A stretch of DNA of 64,000 bases from Paenibacillus sp. oral taxon 786 str. D14 (GCF_000159955.1 NZ_GG695983.1:42676-106675), one strand, 5' to 3'. Counted from the first letter of the stretch, positions 43,426-51,641 are shown. A program made the numbers and translations. The notes: generated by a model not told the origin, from the sequence alone.

Positions 43426-44343
43426 TTAATTCTCCGCAAAGAACGGCAGCTCCGGCAACGATTCGGAGGCGTAATACGTTGACTTCCATTTTACAAATTC
43501 TTTGCTCTTCACGGCATCCGTTTCAATTAAAACCTTAACAATAGAGCCGATGGAGTTCAATTTAAGCGCATCGGCTTTTCCGCTGCTGATCAACTGATCA
43601 ATCTTGGCCGTGAAGTCCTGCGGCAAATAGGATACATAAAGCTGCTCGTTCACCATCATATCGGTGACGGCTTTATTTTTTACAGCAAGCGAATAACCGG
43701 ACCATTCCTTAGTTCCGATGTTCTCTTTGTATGTATAGTCAGCAGAAACGCCGCTTTTGGTTTTGGCGGTCCATTTCAGCATCGAGGCATAATATTTCTT
43801 TTGCGCCTGCAGCCCATACTTTTTGGCGTTCACGGTGAACTCGTCTTGATTGATGATTTTGGCCAGCTCCATGCCTTTCTTGTTCCCTGCCTTAGATTTG
43901 ATCTGGTCCATGCTTTCCTCAAACAGCTTCAGACTCTTTAAATAGTCGGTTTGGGCCTCCTTGAGCAAGGGGGAGGAGTCGGCGATGGATTGTACGGCAA
44001 TTTGTTCATAGCTGGCTTTAGCCTTATCGCGGATGTCCTTCAGCTTGTCCGACGATACCGGCTTGGAGCTGTGGGTGATGTCTTCGATCAGCGTGAGGTA
44101 GTCCTCTTTAAATTGCTGATATGGCTGGAATACCACATAGTAGAACGTGACCAAATCCTGTTGCTGATAGGAGGTCTCGTTTTCCTCTCGAAACGTTATT
44201 GCTTTGAGATTCGCATATTTGGCTTCCGTCTTGTCGATCCCGAGATTGAGCCCAAGAAAGAACGTCCCAAACGCGGTAATCAACAAGGCGAGAAATCCAA
44301 GCGAGAACAGCATTTCAAATTTGGTGTTATTTTTTCGAATCAT
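43426..44343 (-). CDS. Membrane-anchored extracytoplasmic protein of unknown function
   Basis: A 305-aa protein with one N-terminal helix (LFSLGFLALLITAFGTFFLG) and a long, Lys-rich, mostly helical external part. No cysteine lipobox and no catalytic signature is visible. The segment DSSPLLKEAQTDYLKSLKLF and its surroundings suggest a helical bundle sensor or scaffold. ATG at 44343 behind AAGGAGCAT. It is divergent from the CPBP protease gene, sharing a short intergenic region of about 57 nt. I do not recognise a named family. Confidence 0.7.
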   Translation of the reverse strand: MIRKNNTKFEMLFSLGFLALLITAFGTFFLGLNLGIDKTEAKYANLKAITFREENETSYQQQDLVTFYYVVFQPYQQFKEDYLTLIEDITHSSKPVSSDKLKDIRDKAKASYEQIAVQSIADSSPLLKEAQTDYLKSLKLFEESMDQIKSKAGNKKGMELAKIINQDEFTVNAKKYGLQAQKKYYASMLKWTAKTKSGVSADYTYKENIGTKEWSGYSLAVKNKAVTDMMVNEQLYVSYLPQDFTAKIDQLISSGKADALKLNSIGSIVKVLIETDAVKSKEFVKWKSTYYASESLPELPFFAEN

Positions 44344-44400
44344 ACTTATGCTCCTTACTATATTGATTTGAATGCGTTAAAATATTATAAAGGACAGGGT

Positions 44401-45006
44401 TTGACAAAAACTATGAAAAAGTTCAAATTGCGCGATGTAAAAATACAAAAAGTCGACCCCGGTCAGTTAAACGATCGATTGTTGCTCATTAATTTATATC
44501 TCACGCAAGGGCTTACATTACTTATCGGTCTTGTGATCTTGTTATTTCAGAAAAGAAATCCGTTTCATCTGTTCAATTTCCCGAATAGTGTCGAATTTGT
44601 GTACTGGGGAGCAGGATTTGCGGCTGTGATGTTCGGGGCGGATATGCTCTTGTCCCGGTTCATCTCGGAGGAAAGTATGGATGATGGGGGCATTAATTCC
44701 CTGCTCTTCCGTCATCGACCGATTTGGCATATCGTCGTGATCGCGGCGGTTGTTGCCGTATGCGAGGAGCTGTTGTTCCGCGGGGCGATCCAGTATGGGC
44801 TGGGTCCGTATTGGACGAGCATCCTGTTTGCAGCGATCCATGTCCGATATCTTCGGCATTGGATTCCGACGGCATGGGTGTTTGCGAGCAGCTACGGCCT
44901 CGGATTTATTTATGTACAAACGGGGACGCTTTGGGCGCCGATCTTATGTCACTTCTTGATTGATCTTGTATCAGGCCTGGTGATTAAATTTCGGAGGGAG
45001 TCATGA
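44401..45006 (+). CDS. CPBP family intramembrane glutamic protease
   Basis: A 201-aa polytopic membrane protein with the CPBP/CAAX signature: motif 1 VCEELLFRGAIQYGLG (EExxxR), motif 2 ILFAAIHVRYLRHW (FxxxH), and a C-terminal LWAPILCHFLIDL with the third-site His. Helices are near residues 35-52, 65-85, and three more to the end. Family members cut membrane proteins or handle prenylated peptides. The TTG at 44401 lies six bases after AAAGGA; an ATG at 44413 is possible but poorly served. It overlaps the next gene by ATGA. Confidence 0.85.
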   Translation: MTKTMKKFKLRDVKIQKVDPGQLNDRLLLINLYLTQGLTLLIGLVILLFQKRNPFHLFNFPNSVEFVYWGAGFAAVMFGADMLLSRFISEESMDDGGINSLLFRHRPIWHIVVIAAVVAVCEELLFRGAIQYGLGPYWTSILFAAIHVRYLRHWIPTAWVFASSYGLGFIYVQTGTLWAPILCHFLIDLVSGLVIKFRRES

Positions 45007-45695
45007 ACGAGCATTTGAGCCGAATGGACCGTTACGGTCAGCAAAATCGAATGAAACGCAATGCTTCCATACAATCGCGGAATCTGGCCTCCGGCATGGC
45101 GACGGCTGAACTCACGCTGGAGCCTGCGGCGGTGAACGCCGAGTCGACGTATGCCGCTGTTCGACCCCGTAGCAGCCTGAAAAAGGAGCCTTTTCCCTTC
45201 TTGATCGCTGATGAGGAAACCACTCCTGTGCAGAAGAAGCCTGTCATTGGCGATGAGACGATGGTTCGGCTGCTTATTCCGCGTAAATCTGAGGCTGCAG
45301 TTTGGAAGGATAGGGATGCGCTGCAAGCTGCAACGGAGCCCGGATCTCCCAAGACGAATACAGCGGATGACGGTAAATTTGAATCTGCAGCTGTTGCTGC
45401 ATTAGCTAAACTCAAAGAGCCGGTTCAGCGGTCATCCTTCAACTCAACGCAGGGTTCCCATCCGCTACATGGTATCGAGTATTTTGGTAATGCGCAGAGA
45501 CCTTTATCTACCCTGTTGGAGGTAGAGCCCGATTTGGACAAGCTGCCAACACGCAAGGAGCTGTTTCCGTCACAACGTGTTAAAATGACCCGTTGGTTTT
45601 ATAATTCACTTCTTTATGCTTTTGTTATTATTTTGATTTATCTGTTATGGTGGGGCTTAAGCGATTCGCCGTGGGGAAAAAGCCATGGATTATAA
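45003..45695 (+). CDS. Tail-anchored protein of unknown function
   Basis: A 230-aa protein with a polar, low-complexity cytosolic part and a single helix near the C-terminus (LLYAFVIILIYLLWWGL, residues 200-216) followed by a short tail. No enzymatic motif is visible. Its start lies inside the stop region of the CPBP protease gene (ATGA overlap), so the two proteins should be made together; being a protease partner or substrate is an inference. It ends at a strong bidirectional terminator. Confidence 0.7.
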   Translation: MNEHLSRMDRYGQQNRMKRNASIQSRNLASGMATAELTLEPAAVNAESTYAAVRPRSSLKKEPFPFLIADEETTPVQKKPVIGDETMVRLLIPRKSEAAVWKDRDALQAATEPGSPKTNTADDGKFESAAVAALAKLKEPVQRSSFNSTQGSHPLHGIEYFGNAQRPLSTLLEVEPDLDKLPTRKELFPSQRVKMTRWFYNSLLYAFVIILIYLLWWGLSDSPWGKSHGL

Positions 45696-45711
45696 AAACA
45701 TGTGCAACATT

Positions 45712-45746
45712 AAAAAACCGTCAGGAAATCTCCTGACGGTTTTTTT
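45712..45746. terminator. Bidirectional terminator between convergent genes
   Basis: AAAAAACCGTCAGGA-AATC-TCCTGACGGTTTTTTT: a perfect stem with A and T tracts on both sides, serving the tail-anchored protein gene and the deacetylase gene. Confidence 0.95.
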
Positions 45747-45756
45747 GGATTCAAAA

Positions 45757-46665
45757 TTATTTTGATGATTCGGCATCCGCAGGTTCAGGAGCTGGTCCGA
45801 TACTCCGGGGGTCAACAAAGCTATATCCTTTCTGTTCCAGTTGGGTGAGCAATTCATCCAGCGCCTCTACGGTCCAAGGCAGCTCATGCATCAAGATGTT
45901 GCTTCCAGCGTGAAGCTGTTCCAGCACATTCGCGATGACCGCCTCAGGCTTGTTTCTGTTTTTGCTGTCCCAGTCGAGGGAACCGTTGGACCAAGTCATG
46001 TAAATGAGATCATTGTCGTCTGCGATTTGATGCGTTGTTTTGTTCCCTGAACCGAAGGGAGGACGGAAGAAACGTGGCGCTTCGCCGACGGTTTCCTTTA
46101 CGATATTTTGCACATCTTCAATTTGCTTGCGCATATTCGCCGCGGACTCTTTCTTTAAGTCGATGTGATCCCAACTGTGGTTTCCGATGATCTGCCCGCG
46201 GTCATGGATTAGCTGCAGCAGCTCGGGATGCGCTTTAACCCGGTACCCGTTAACAAAAAAGATCGCCTTAGCCTGGTGTTTATCCAGCGTATCGATCAGT
46301 CCGTCAATCATTTCCTTCTCCTTTGGCCCGTCGTCAAACGTCAGGAGAACCACCTTCTTGTCCACGGTCTCATCATTGGGCACTACGTTATACGCCTTAT
46401 TAATGTGGTACATCAGGGGAGGTGCGGCCGCTTCAGAAGAGGTCTGTTCATCGGCTGATGATGACGAGTCCTCAGGCTGTTCGCCAACCTGTCCGGATTC
46501 ATTGGCGCCATCATTGGCGCCATCTGGCGCGGTCGCTTCAGAAGAAGGAGCGGTGTTTTGGTTAGATGTGGCTGGTGTCATGGTTGCATCGGTTTGGCCG
46601 CATGAGCTAAGAATAAGACAAGCGGCGGCGATGGGCAGGAGCTTCTTGTGGAGCAAAGAAGTCAA
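45757..46665 (-). CDS. Polysaccharide deacetylase lipoprotein (NodB domain)
   Basis: A 302-aa carbohydrate esterase family 4 enzyme. The N-terminus ends in a lipobox (ACLILSSCGQ), so it should be membrane-anchored outside; a Ser/Glu/Ala-rich linker follows. The NodB domain begins VVLLTFDDGPKE (Asp pair), with IGNHSWDHIDL giving the HxxxH zinc site, and FRPPFGSGNKTT. Substrates are usually N-acetylglucosamine of peptidoglycan or polymers. The TTG at 46665 follows AGGAAAGCGAG. Confidence 0.9.
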   Translation of the reverse strand: MTSLLHKKLLPIAAACLILSSCGQTDATMTPATSNQNTAPSSEATAPDGANDGANESGQVGEQPEDSSSSADEQTSSEAAAPPLMYHINKAYNVVPNDETVDKKVVLLTFDDGPKEKEMIDGLIDTLDKHQAKAIFFVNGYRVKAHPELLQLIHDRGQIIGNHSWDHIDLKKESAANMRKQIEDVQNIVKETVGEAPRFFRPPFGSGNKTTHQIADDNDLIYMTWSNGSLDWDSKNRNKPEAVIANVLEQLHAGSNILMHELPWTVEALDELLTQLEQKGYSFVDPRSIGPAPEPADAESSK

Positions 46666-46752
46666 CTCGCTTTCCTGTATTTATGCCGCATGAGTTTAAG
46701 GGAATCCGCGAACACTACAGATGATTTTAACATAACCAAGGAGGTTTTTTAC

Positions 46753-47148
46753 GTGAAATCTTCCTCATTTTTAGGCGGTTTACTGGTTGGCGTTTTCGCC
46801 GCGATGTGGGCTTCGCGACGGAAGCAAAGCCTGATGTCCGTGATGAGCGGTGCAGGCTCGGTCCTGAAGTTTGCGGGGATCTCCTCAAAGCGTACCGACA
46901 GCCCCACCGAAGATATTTCGGCAGCGCTGAAAACGGAAGATACGGCGTCTGCATCTGTCACAAAGGCTAAAGGGGCAGACAACGCCCAGGTGTATCCCAG
47001 TTCCGGCACGGTATCAGCGGCCGGTTCGAATCATTCGAAGGAATACAGTCTGAAGCAGCTGACCGACCTCATTAAAGGCGATCCCGATGTGCGCCGTGAA
47101 GTTGAGGCCATCCTCAAAGAGGCGAAAACCCCGGTTCCAGGTTTGTAA
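46753..47148 (+). CDS. Small single-pass membrane protein
   Basis: A 131-aa protein starting with GTG at 46753 behind CAAGGAGGTTTTTTAC. A glycine-rich helix (SFLGGLLVGVFAAMWAS) is followed by RRKQSL and a polar tail, resembling YtxH-like small envelope proteins. The last 25 residues (LKQLTDLIKGDPDVRREVEAIL) form a probable amphipathic helix. A longer frame from 46648 overlaps the divergent deacetylase promoter and lacks a start site. Function unknown. Confidence 0.72.
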   Translation: MKSSSFLGGLLVGVFAAMWASRRKQSLMSVMSGAGSVLKFAGISSKRTDSPTEDISAALKTEDTASASVTKAKGADNAQVYPSSGTVSAAGSNHSKEYSLKQLTDLIKGDPDVRREVEAILKEAKTPVPGL

Positions 47149-47170
47149 TCCGTTTCAAAACACCACCACA

Positions 47171-47220
47171 AGAGTCATTTTCTGCCCCCTTGATGGGGTT
47201 ACGGAAAATGATTCTTTTTT
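47171..47220 (+). terminator. Terminator after the small membrane protein gene
   Basis: AGAGTCATTTTC pairs with GAAAATGATTCT around an inner CCCC/GGGG stem, followed by six T residues. Confidence 0.88.
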
Positions 47221-47349
47221 GTTCTATTTTAAAGCGTGCATTTAGGTGAAATAAGTGATAACATACATACAAAGAACCATTTTCAGCACACTTGACAGCA
47301 GGTTTCATAATCTGTTTTATAACAACGTATAGAGAGAGGAGGATCCTGT

Positions 47350-47970
47350 ATGAAGATAGAAAGACTAGGCCAGGATAAGATACGGATTTTCCTCACGTTT
47401 GACGATTTAAGCGAACGCGGTATACAGAAAGAGGACATGTGGCAGGAAATTCCCAAAGTCCATGACCTGTTCACTGAAATGATGGATCAGGCTTATAACG
47501 AAGTGGGCTTTGACGCCACCGGGCCATTGGCTGTGGAAGTGTTCGCCCTTCCTGCACAAGGAATGGTCGTCATCGTTACGCGCGGCAAATACGATCACCA
47601 TCAACATGGGATCGGCTCGCCTTATGAGGATGAACTGCCGGAAGAAGTTTATGAGATGGAAGTTACGTTGGAGCAAAGTGATACCATTCTGTATTCCTTT
47701 GACGATTTCGAGAATGTAATCGAAGCGGCACACGTGCTGAAGTCGATGCTTCACAATGCCGGCAGACTGTATAAATATAATGGAAAATGGGTTCTTCAGC
47801 TGGAGCCGGAGGAACTGGAGGAGGGCAAACATCCTGCTCTGATTGCAGTATTAGCTGAATTCGGCGAAGCGACATCGGTAACTACGGCGATGCTGGAAGA
47901 GTACGGGCAATTAATCATGGCTGATCATGCGGTGGATACGATTTGCAACCACTTCAAACGCCAGGATTGA
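47350..47970 (+). CDS. mecB: MecA/YpbH family ClpC adaptor protein
   Basis: A 206-aa adaptor that brings substrates to the ClpC unfoldase. The N-terminal MKIERLGQDKIRIFLTFDDLSERGIQ substrate-binding part (shown by IRIFLTFDDLSERGI) is followed by an acidic linker and the C-terminal ClpC-binding domain (YSFDDFENVIEAAHVLKS). Position before prsW matches Bacillus ypbH, the MecA paralogue. ATG at 47350 follows GAGAGGAGGATCC. Confidence 0.88.
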   Translation: MKIERLGQDKIRIFLTFDDLSERGIQKEDMWQEIPKVHDLFTEMMDQAYNEVGFDATGPLAVEVFALPAQGMVVIVTRGKYDHHQHGIGSPYEDELPEEVYEMEVTLEQSDTILYSFDDFENVIEAAHVLKSMLHNAGRLYKYNGKWVLQLEPEELEEGKHPALIAVLAEFGEATSVTTAMLEEYGQLIMADHAVDTICNHFKRQD

Positions 47971-48053
47971 TTACGTCTCGTATGAAGGCAGACCCATGTC
48001 AATTCAGAAGAGAGAGACAAAGAACGGAAGCAGCCAATAAGGGGGGATAACCG

Positions 48054-48746
48054 TTGCTCTTTTTCTCGATTTTAAGCGCAGCGGTTGCTCCCGGTATTGC
48101 ACTGCTTACGTATTTTTATCTCAGGGACAAGTATGATGCGGAACCGCTGCATATGGTCATCAAGGTGTTTTTGCTTGGCTTCTTGATCGTATTGCCGGTC
48201 CTGATCATCCAGCGAGGGTTAACCATGTGGCTGGGCGAAGGACCGTTGGTTACAGCTTTTGGCATTTCGGCCGGTGTAGAGGAAGTGCTGAAGTGGTTCG
48301 TATTATTTCATATGATTTACAACCATACCGAATTTGATGAGCCGTATGACGGGATCTTATATGCGGCGGCAATTTCATTGGGATTCGCAACGGTTGAGAA
48401 TGTATTGTACGCTTTTGCGAGTCACGCTTCGATTGGCACCATGCTCGTTCGAGCTCTGCTCCCCGTATCGGGCCATGCGATGTTCGGCGTGATGATGGGG
48501 TACTATCTGGGGCGGGCTAAATTCTCGAGCGGCGGGCAATCTCGAAAGTTCCTGATTTTTTCGTTAGCTTTCCCGCTGTTCTGGCATGGGGTATACGATT
48601 GGATTCTTAACAATACGACGCAGTATTGGATTTGGTTTATCGTCCCCCTCATGGCTTTCCTCTGGTATGGAGGGCTCGGGAAGATGTATCGGGCCAATAA
48701 CCGTTCCCCGTTCCGTTTAACGCCGGGGGCGAAGGGGCAAGATTAA
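48054..48746 (+). CDS. prsW: Glutamic-type intramembrane protease PrsW
   Basis: A 230-aa polytopic protease that in Bacillus performs site-1 cleavage of anti-sigma factor RsiW. Catalytic motifs are GVEEVLKWFVLF (EExxK), GFATVENVLYAF (ExxxN-like), SGHAMFGVMMGYYLG (HxxxG) and FWHGVYDWIL (HxxxD). Seven or eight helices are seen. TTG start at 48054 behind AAGGGGGGATAA. It follows the ClpC adaptor as in Bacillus. No sigW/rsiW is present in this window. Confidence 0.93.
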   Translation: MLFFSILSAAVAPGIALLTYFYLRDKYDAEPLHMVIKVFLLGFLIVLPVLIIQRGLTMWLGEGPLVTAFGISAGVEEVLKWFVLFHMIYNHTEFDEPYDGILYAAAISLGFATVENVLYAFASHASIGTMLVRALLPVSGHAMFGVMMGYYLGRAKFSSGGQSRKFLIFSLAFPLFWHGVYDWILNNTTQYWIWFIVPLMAFLWYGGLGKMYRANNRSPFRLTPGAKGQD

Positions 48747-48835
48747 TTTGCTTTAGAATAGGGCATCCTGATTCTAACATTTGCATGTCTACGCCAAGGT
48801 AGGCTGCAGGATCGTTAGAAAGGGGTGCCTTTTTC

Positions 48836-48988
48836 GTGCGCGTCAAGGTGCGAATTACTTGTAAAGCGTGCGGCGAGCGGTTTGTGTTACGCGGCAAAAA
48901 AGAGCGCGACCATATTGAAACCGGCTTTAAGCAATGTGTATGCAATAATCAGCATGATTTTGAGATCGAAGAAGAAGTGATTCAGTAG
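48836..48988 (+). CDS. Zinc-ribbon microprotein of unknown function
   Basis: A 50-codon frame starts with GTG behind AAAGGGGTG and encodes MRVKVRITCKACGERFVLRG, then KKERDHIETGFKQCVCNNQH and an acidic end. Two cysteine pairs (CKAC and CVC) give a probable metal site; no signal peptide or helix is present. It lies between prsW and ypeB, where Bacillus carries sleB. I do not recognise a characterised family. Confidence 0.75.
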   Translation: MRVKVRITCKACGERFVLRGKKERDHIETGFKQCVCNNQHDFEIEEEVIQ

Positions 48989-49000
48989 GGTGAAGATTAT

Positions 49001-49030
49001 GCATAAAGTTCTTTCCTTCTTGTCACACTA
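49001..49030 (+). promoter_or_regulatory. Sigma-G-type promoter of ypeB
   Basis: GCATA (49001-49005) and CACACTA (49024-49030) are exactly 18 bp apart, matching GMATR fully and CATNMTA in 6 of 7, 39 nt before the ypeB start. Confidence 0.65.
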
Positions 49031-49068
49031 ATCCCAACCTAGTTGAAGAAGGGAGAGAGCTAAGCCCA

Positions 49069-50436
49069 ATGTACAAACGACTGAGTGCGATTCTGTTCCC
49101 GGTGACCGCTGTGCTGTTGATCGGCGCCCTGGTGTGGGGGTATCAGGAGAACCAGGAGAAAAACTCGATTCTGATCAAGGCGGAAAACCAATATCAGCGG
49201 GCGTTCCATGATTTGTCGTATCACGTGGACAAACTGCATACGGAATTGGGCAACACCTTGGCGGTAAACTCGGCCTCCACCGGTGCCCAACGTAAAGGGC
49301 TGGTGAATGTATGGCGCATCACGAGCGAGGCGCAAAACGAAATCAACCAGCTTCCGTTAACCTTGCTCCCGTTTAATAAGACGGAAGAGTTTCTATCTCG
49401 GATCGCGAAGTTCTCGTATCAGACTGCGATTCGCGATTTGACGAAACAGCCTTTAACCAAAAATGAGATGAAAAATCTAAAAGAACTGTACAAAAGTTCG
49501 GCGCAAATCGCCCAAGACTTGCAAGGAGTACAGAACAAGGTTATCGCCAATCGCCTGCGCTGGATGGACGTCGAGACGGCGCTGGCGAGCGAGAAAGAAC
49601 CGCGGGACAATACGATCATCGATGGCTTCAAAACCGTAGATAAAAAGGTTAGCGAATACCCTGAGCTGGATTGGGGACCGTCCATCTCCAGCATGTACAA
49701 TAAACGTTCGGTGAAGAAGCTGGGCGGACGTCCGATCACCGTTGAGGAAATTAAACGTAAAGCTGCGAAGTTTACCGGCGTACAAAGCCAAGAGAACATC
49801 CAAGTCGTAGAGAACGGGAAAGGAACGGAGTGGGCTTCCTATACGGCTAACCTGAAGAATAAAAAAGGTGACGAGTCTTGGTCGCTTGATTTTACCCGTA
49901 ATGGCGGTCATTTAATCTCCTATGTCTACCATCGCCCAATTGGACCGAAAGCCGTGGACGTAAGTACCGCAAAACAGCGGGCTAAAGAATTTTTGGAAAA
50001 CAAAGGGTATCCAGGGCTAGCGGCCGTTTCTTATGATGAGTTCGATAATGAAGGAAACTTCACGTTCGTTAGCAAGCAAGACGATGTGCTCATTTATCCG
50101 GAGAAAATTACGATCCGTGTTGCTCTGGATAACGGGCAAGTGACCGGGATGCAGGCCAGCGACTACGTGTATGAACGTGAAAGCCGGGAAAAGGTCGGAA
50201 AACCGAAACTGACCTTGCAGCAAGCGCGTAAATTTTTGAATCCGGAGTATAAGGAGAAATATCACCGTCTTGCGCTCATCGAGAACGAGCAGTCAGAGAA
50301 GGTGCTAACCTACGAATTTGGCGGTTCAATTAACGGATCGCAGTACAAAATTTTCATCAATGCCGAGAACGGCAATGAAGAGATCATCGAAGAGATTCGC
50401 ACCCGCAACAATCAAGGAGAAACGAAGTCTTCTTGA
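49069..50436 (+). CDS. ypeB: Germination protein YpeB
   Basis: A 455-aa spore protein with one N-terminal helix (LSAILFPVTAVLLIGALVWG) and three C-terminal PepSY-like repeats (for example KQRAKEFLENKGYPGL and LTLQQARKFLNPEYKEKY). In Bacillus YpeB stabilises and localises the cortex-lytic enzyme SleB. ATG at 49069 follows GAAGGGAGAGAG. In Bacillus sleB lies directly upstream; here a zinc-ribbon microprotein occupies that place, and ypeB has its own forespore promoter. Confidence 0.95.
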   Translation: MYKRLSAILFPVTAVLLIGALVWGYQENQEKNSILIKAENQYQRAFHDLSYHVDKLHTELGNTLAVNSASTGAQRKGLVNVWRITSEAQNEINQLPLTLLPFNKTEEFLSRIAKFSYQTAIRDLTKQPLTKNEMKNLKELYKSSAQIAQDLQGVQNKVIANRLRWMDVETALASEKEPRDNTIIDGFKTVDKKVSEYPELDWGPSISSMYNKRSVKKLGGRPITVEEIKRKAAKFTGVQSQENIQVVENGKGTEWASYTANLKNKKGDESWSLDFTRNGGHLISYVYHRPIGPKAVDVSTAKQRAKEFLENKGYPGLAAVSYDEFDNEGNFTFVSKQDDVLIYPEKITIRVALDNGQVTGMQASDYVYERESREKVGKPKLTLQQARKFLNPEYKEKYHRLALIENEQSEKVLTYEFGGSINGSQYKIFINAENGNEEIIEEIRTRNNQGETKSS

Positions 50437-50458
50437 TGCTCTGTGCAGCACAATTTCA

Positions 50459-50502
50459 AAGGAATGTTCCGGTTGTCCGGAAGATTCCTTTTTGTTTTTT
50501 TT
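50459..50502 (+). terminator. Terminator after ypeB
   Basis: AGGAAT-GTT-CCGG-TTGT-CCGG-AAG-ATTCCT followed by TTTTGTTTTTTT. Confidence 0.9.
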
Positions 50503-50588
50503 AAACGAATTAATTAAGTCCAGCCGCCTCGCGCCGTGCTATAATCATTAGCATAGTAGTACAACCATGACATAGGACGGTGGCAACC

Positions 50589-51242
50589 TTGTTTCCTAAA
50601 GTGAACGATCTCGTATACATTCAAGTCGCTTCGGCGGATAAGCCAAACGATGAGAAGGAATGTAAATCACGGATCGCGGACGTGGAAGAAGAATCGTTTT
50701 TGATCGAAGTACCGATCGAGACCGGGAGCGGACGCATCAAAAAGCTGTACATCGGGGACGAATTATCCGTGTATTTCCTGACGGAAAACGGAGTGAAAAA
50801 TTACTTTAGTACATACGTGCTCGGGTTTGCCGACGACGTTGTTCAATTAGTGCGAATTCGCAAGCCTGAGCCGGAAACGATTACGAAAATCCAACGGCGC
50901 AACTTTTTGAGAGTGGTCGCACAATTAGAAATCGCTGTGCTTATGAAGGACGGCGTGCGCTTTGTTACATATACGGAGGATGTTGGCGGAGGCGGAGTCT
51001 CTTTCAGCTGCAGCAACGAATTTAAGCTGGCTCAGGGGGATCATCTCTTCTGCTGGCTGCTCATCCCGTTCAAGAACGGTACGATCGACCATGTGCCTTT
51101 TGAAGCGGAAGTTGTTCGGATGAAGAAGCTGGAGACCGGGCGCACGATTGTCATGCTGAAATTCGTAAGCATTTCGGACCTTGAACGGCAAAAGCTGATT
51201 CGGTATTGCTTCGAGCGACAGTTTGATTTCAAAAATCGCTGA
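50589..51242 (+). CDS. ypfA: PilZ-domain flagellar brake protein YpfA/DgrA-like
   Basis: A 217-aa protein with a YcgR-like N-terminal domain (residues 1-100) and a PilZ domain starting at the c-di-GMP motif IQRRNFLRV (RxxxR) with VGGGGVSFSC (a D/NxSxxG-like loop). This architecture belongs to the flagellar brake/YpfA family that slows motility when c-di-GMP is high. TTG 50589 is preferred, seven bases after the AGGACGGTGG site; GTG at 50580 is in frame but within that site. Order ypfA-ypfB-cmk is as in Bacillus. Confidence 0.87.
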   Translation: MFPKVNDLVYIQVASADKPNDEKECKSRIADVEEESFLIEVPIETGSGRIKKLYIGDELSVYFLTENGVKNYFSTYVLGFADDVVQLVRIRKPEPETITKIQRRNFLRVVAQLEIAVLMKDGVRFVTYTEDVGGGGVSFSCSNEFKLAQGDHLFCWLLIPFKNGTIDHVPFEAEVVRMKKLETGRTIVMLKFVSISDLERQKLIRYCFERQFDFKNR

Positions 51243-51348
51243 TTTCATCCGCTCAATGGAGGTATTTCCGATTTCCCAATATGGATAAGCTATACATGAA
51301 CGCTTTGAAATCGATCTATGTTTGTGTGCTGCCAGGGAGGAAATCGAA

Positions 51349-51558
51349 ATGAAAAAAGCGAAAGACGACGAAATTTATACGGAACTGTTTCTGTCTTTCT
51401 CGGACAAGGTGGAAAGATGGATAAAACGGAGTTTACTGGTTTTATTGGCAGCATTATGCCTGTTTCAACTCTTGCTACGGATTCCAGAATTGCGATATGT
51501 TCTAGCCACTGCAGACAAATATGAAGGGGTGCCCATTCACAGAGAACAAGGGAATTAA
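51349..51558 (+). CDS. ypfB: YpfB family small membrane protein (DUF5359)
   Basis: A 69-aa protein with a charged N-terminus (MKKAKDDEIYTELFLSFSDK) and one membrane helix (SLLVLLAALCLFQLLL). This matches YpfB/DUF5359, located between ypfA and cmk in Bacillus; function unknown. The ATG at 51349 follows AGGGAGGAAATCG, which excludes the in-frame ATG at 51322. Confidence 0.82.
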   Translation: MKKAKDDEIYTELFLSFSDKVERWIKRSLLVLLAALCLFQLLLRIPELRYVLATADKYEGVPIHREQGN

Positions 51559-51582
51559 TCGGGAAAAGCAAGCGCGTTTCTT

Positions 51583-51611
51583 TTGCATCCCTTTGTTATC
51601 TGTGGTATAAT
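51583..51611 (+). promoter_or_regulatory. Sigma-A promoter of the cmk operon
   Basis: TTGCAT (51583-51588) and TATAAT (51606-51611) with a 17-bp spacer. Transcription should begin near 51618, right at the foot of a terminator-like hairpin. Confidence 0.72.
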
Positions 51612-51620
51612 TTTCACGTC

Positions 51621-51641
51621 GCAGGCAATGCCTGCTTTTTT
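51621..51641 (+). terminator. Terminator-like hairpin in the cmk leader
   Basis: GCAGGC-AAT-GCCTGC followed by six T residues. It may end ypfB transcription, but it also lies at about +3 of the cmk promoter and so could attenuate it. Confidence 0.8.

Noticed and set aside
43951-44400. 150-codon N-terminal extension of the CPBP protease
   Set aside because: It overlaps the divergent gene antisense and lacks a start site; the AAAGGA-TTG at 44401 fits the family N-terminus.
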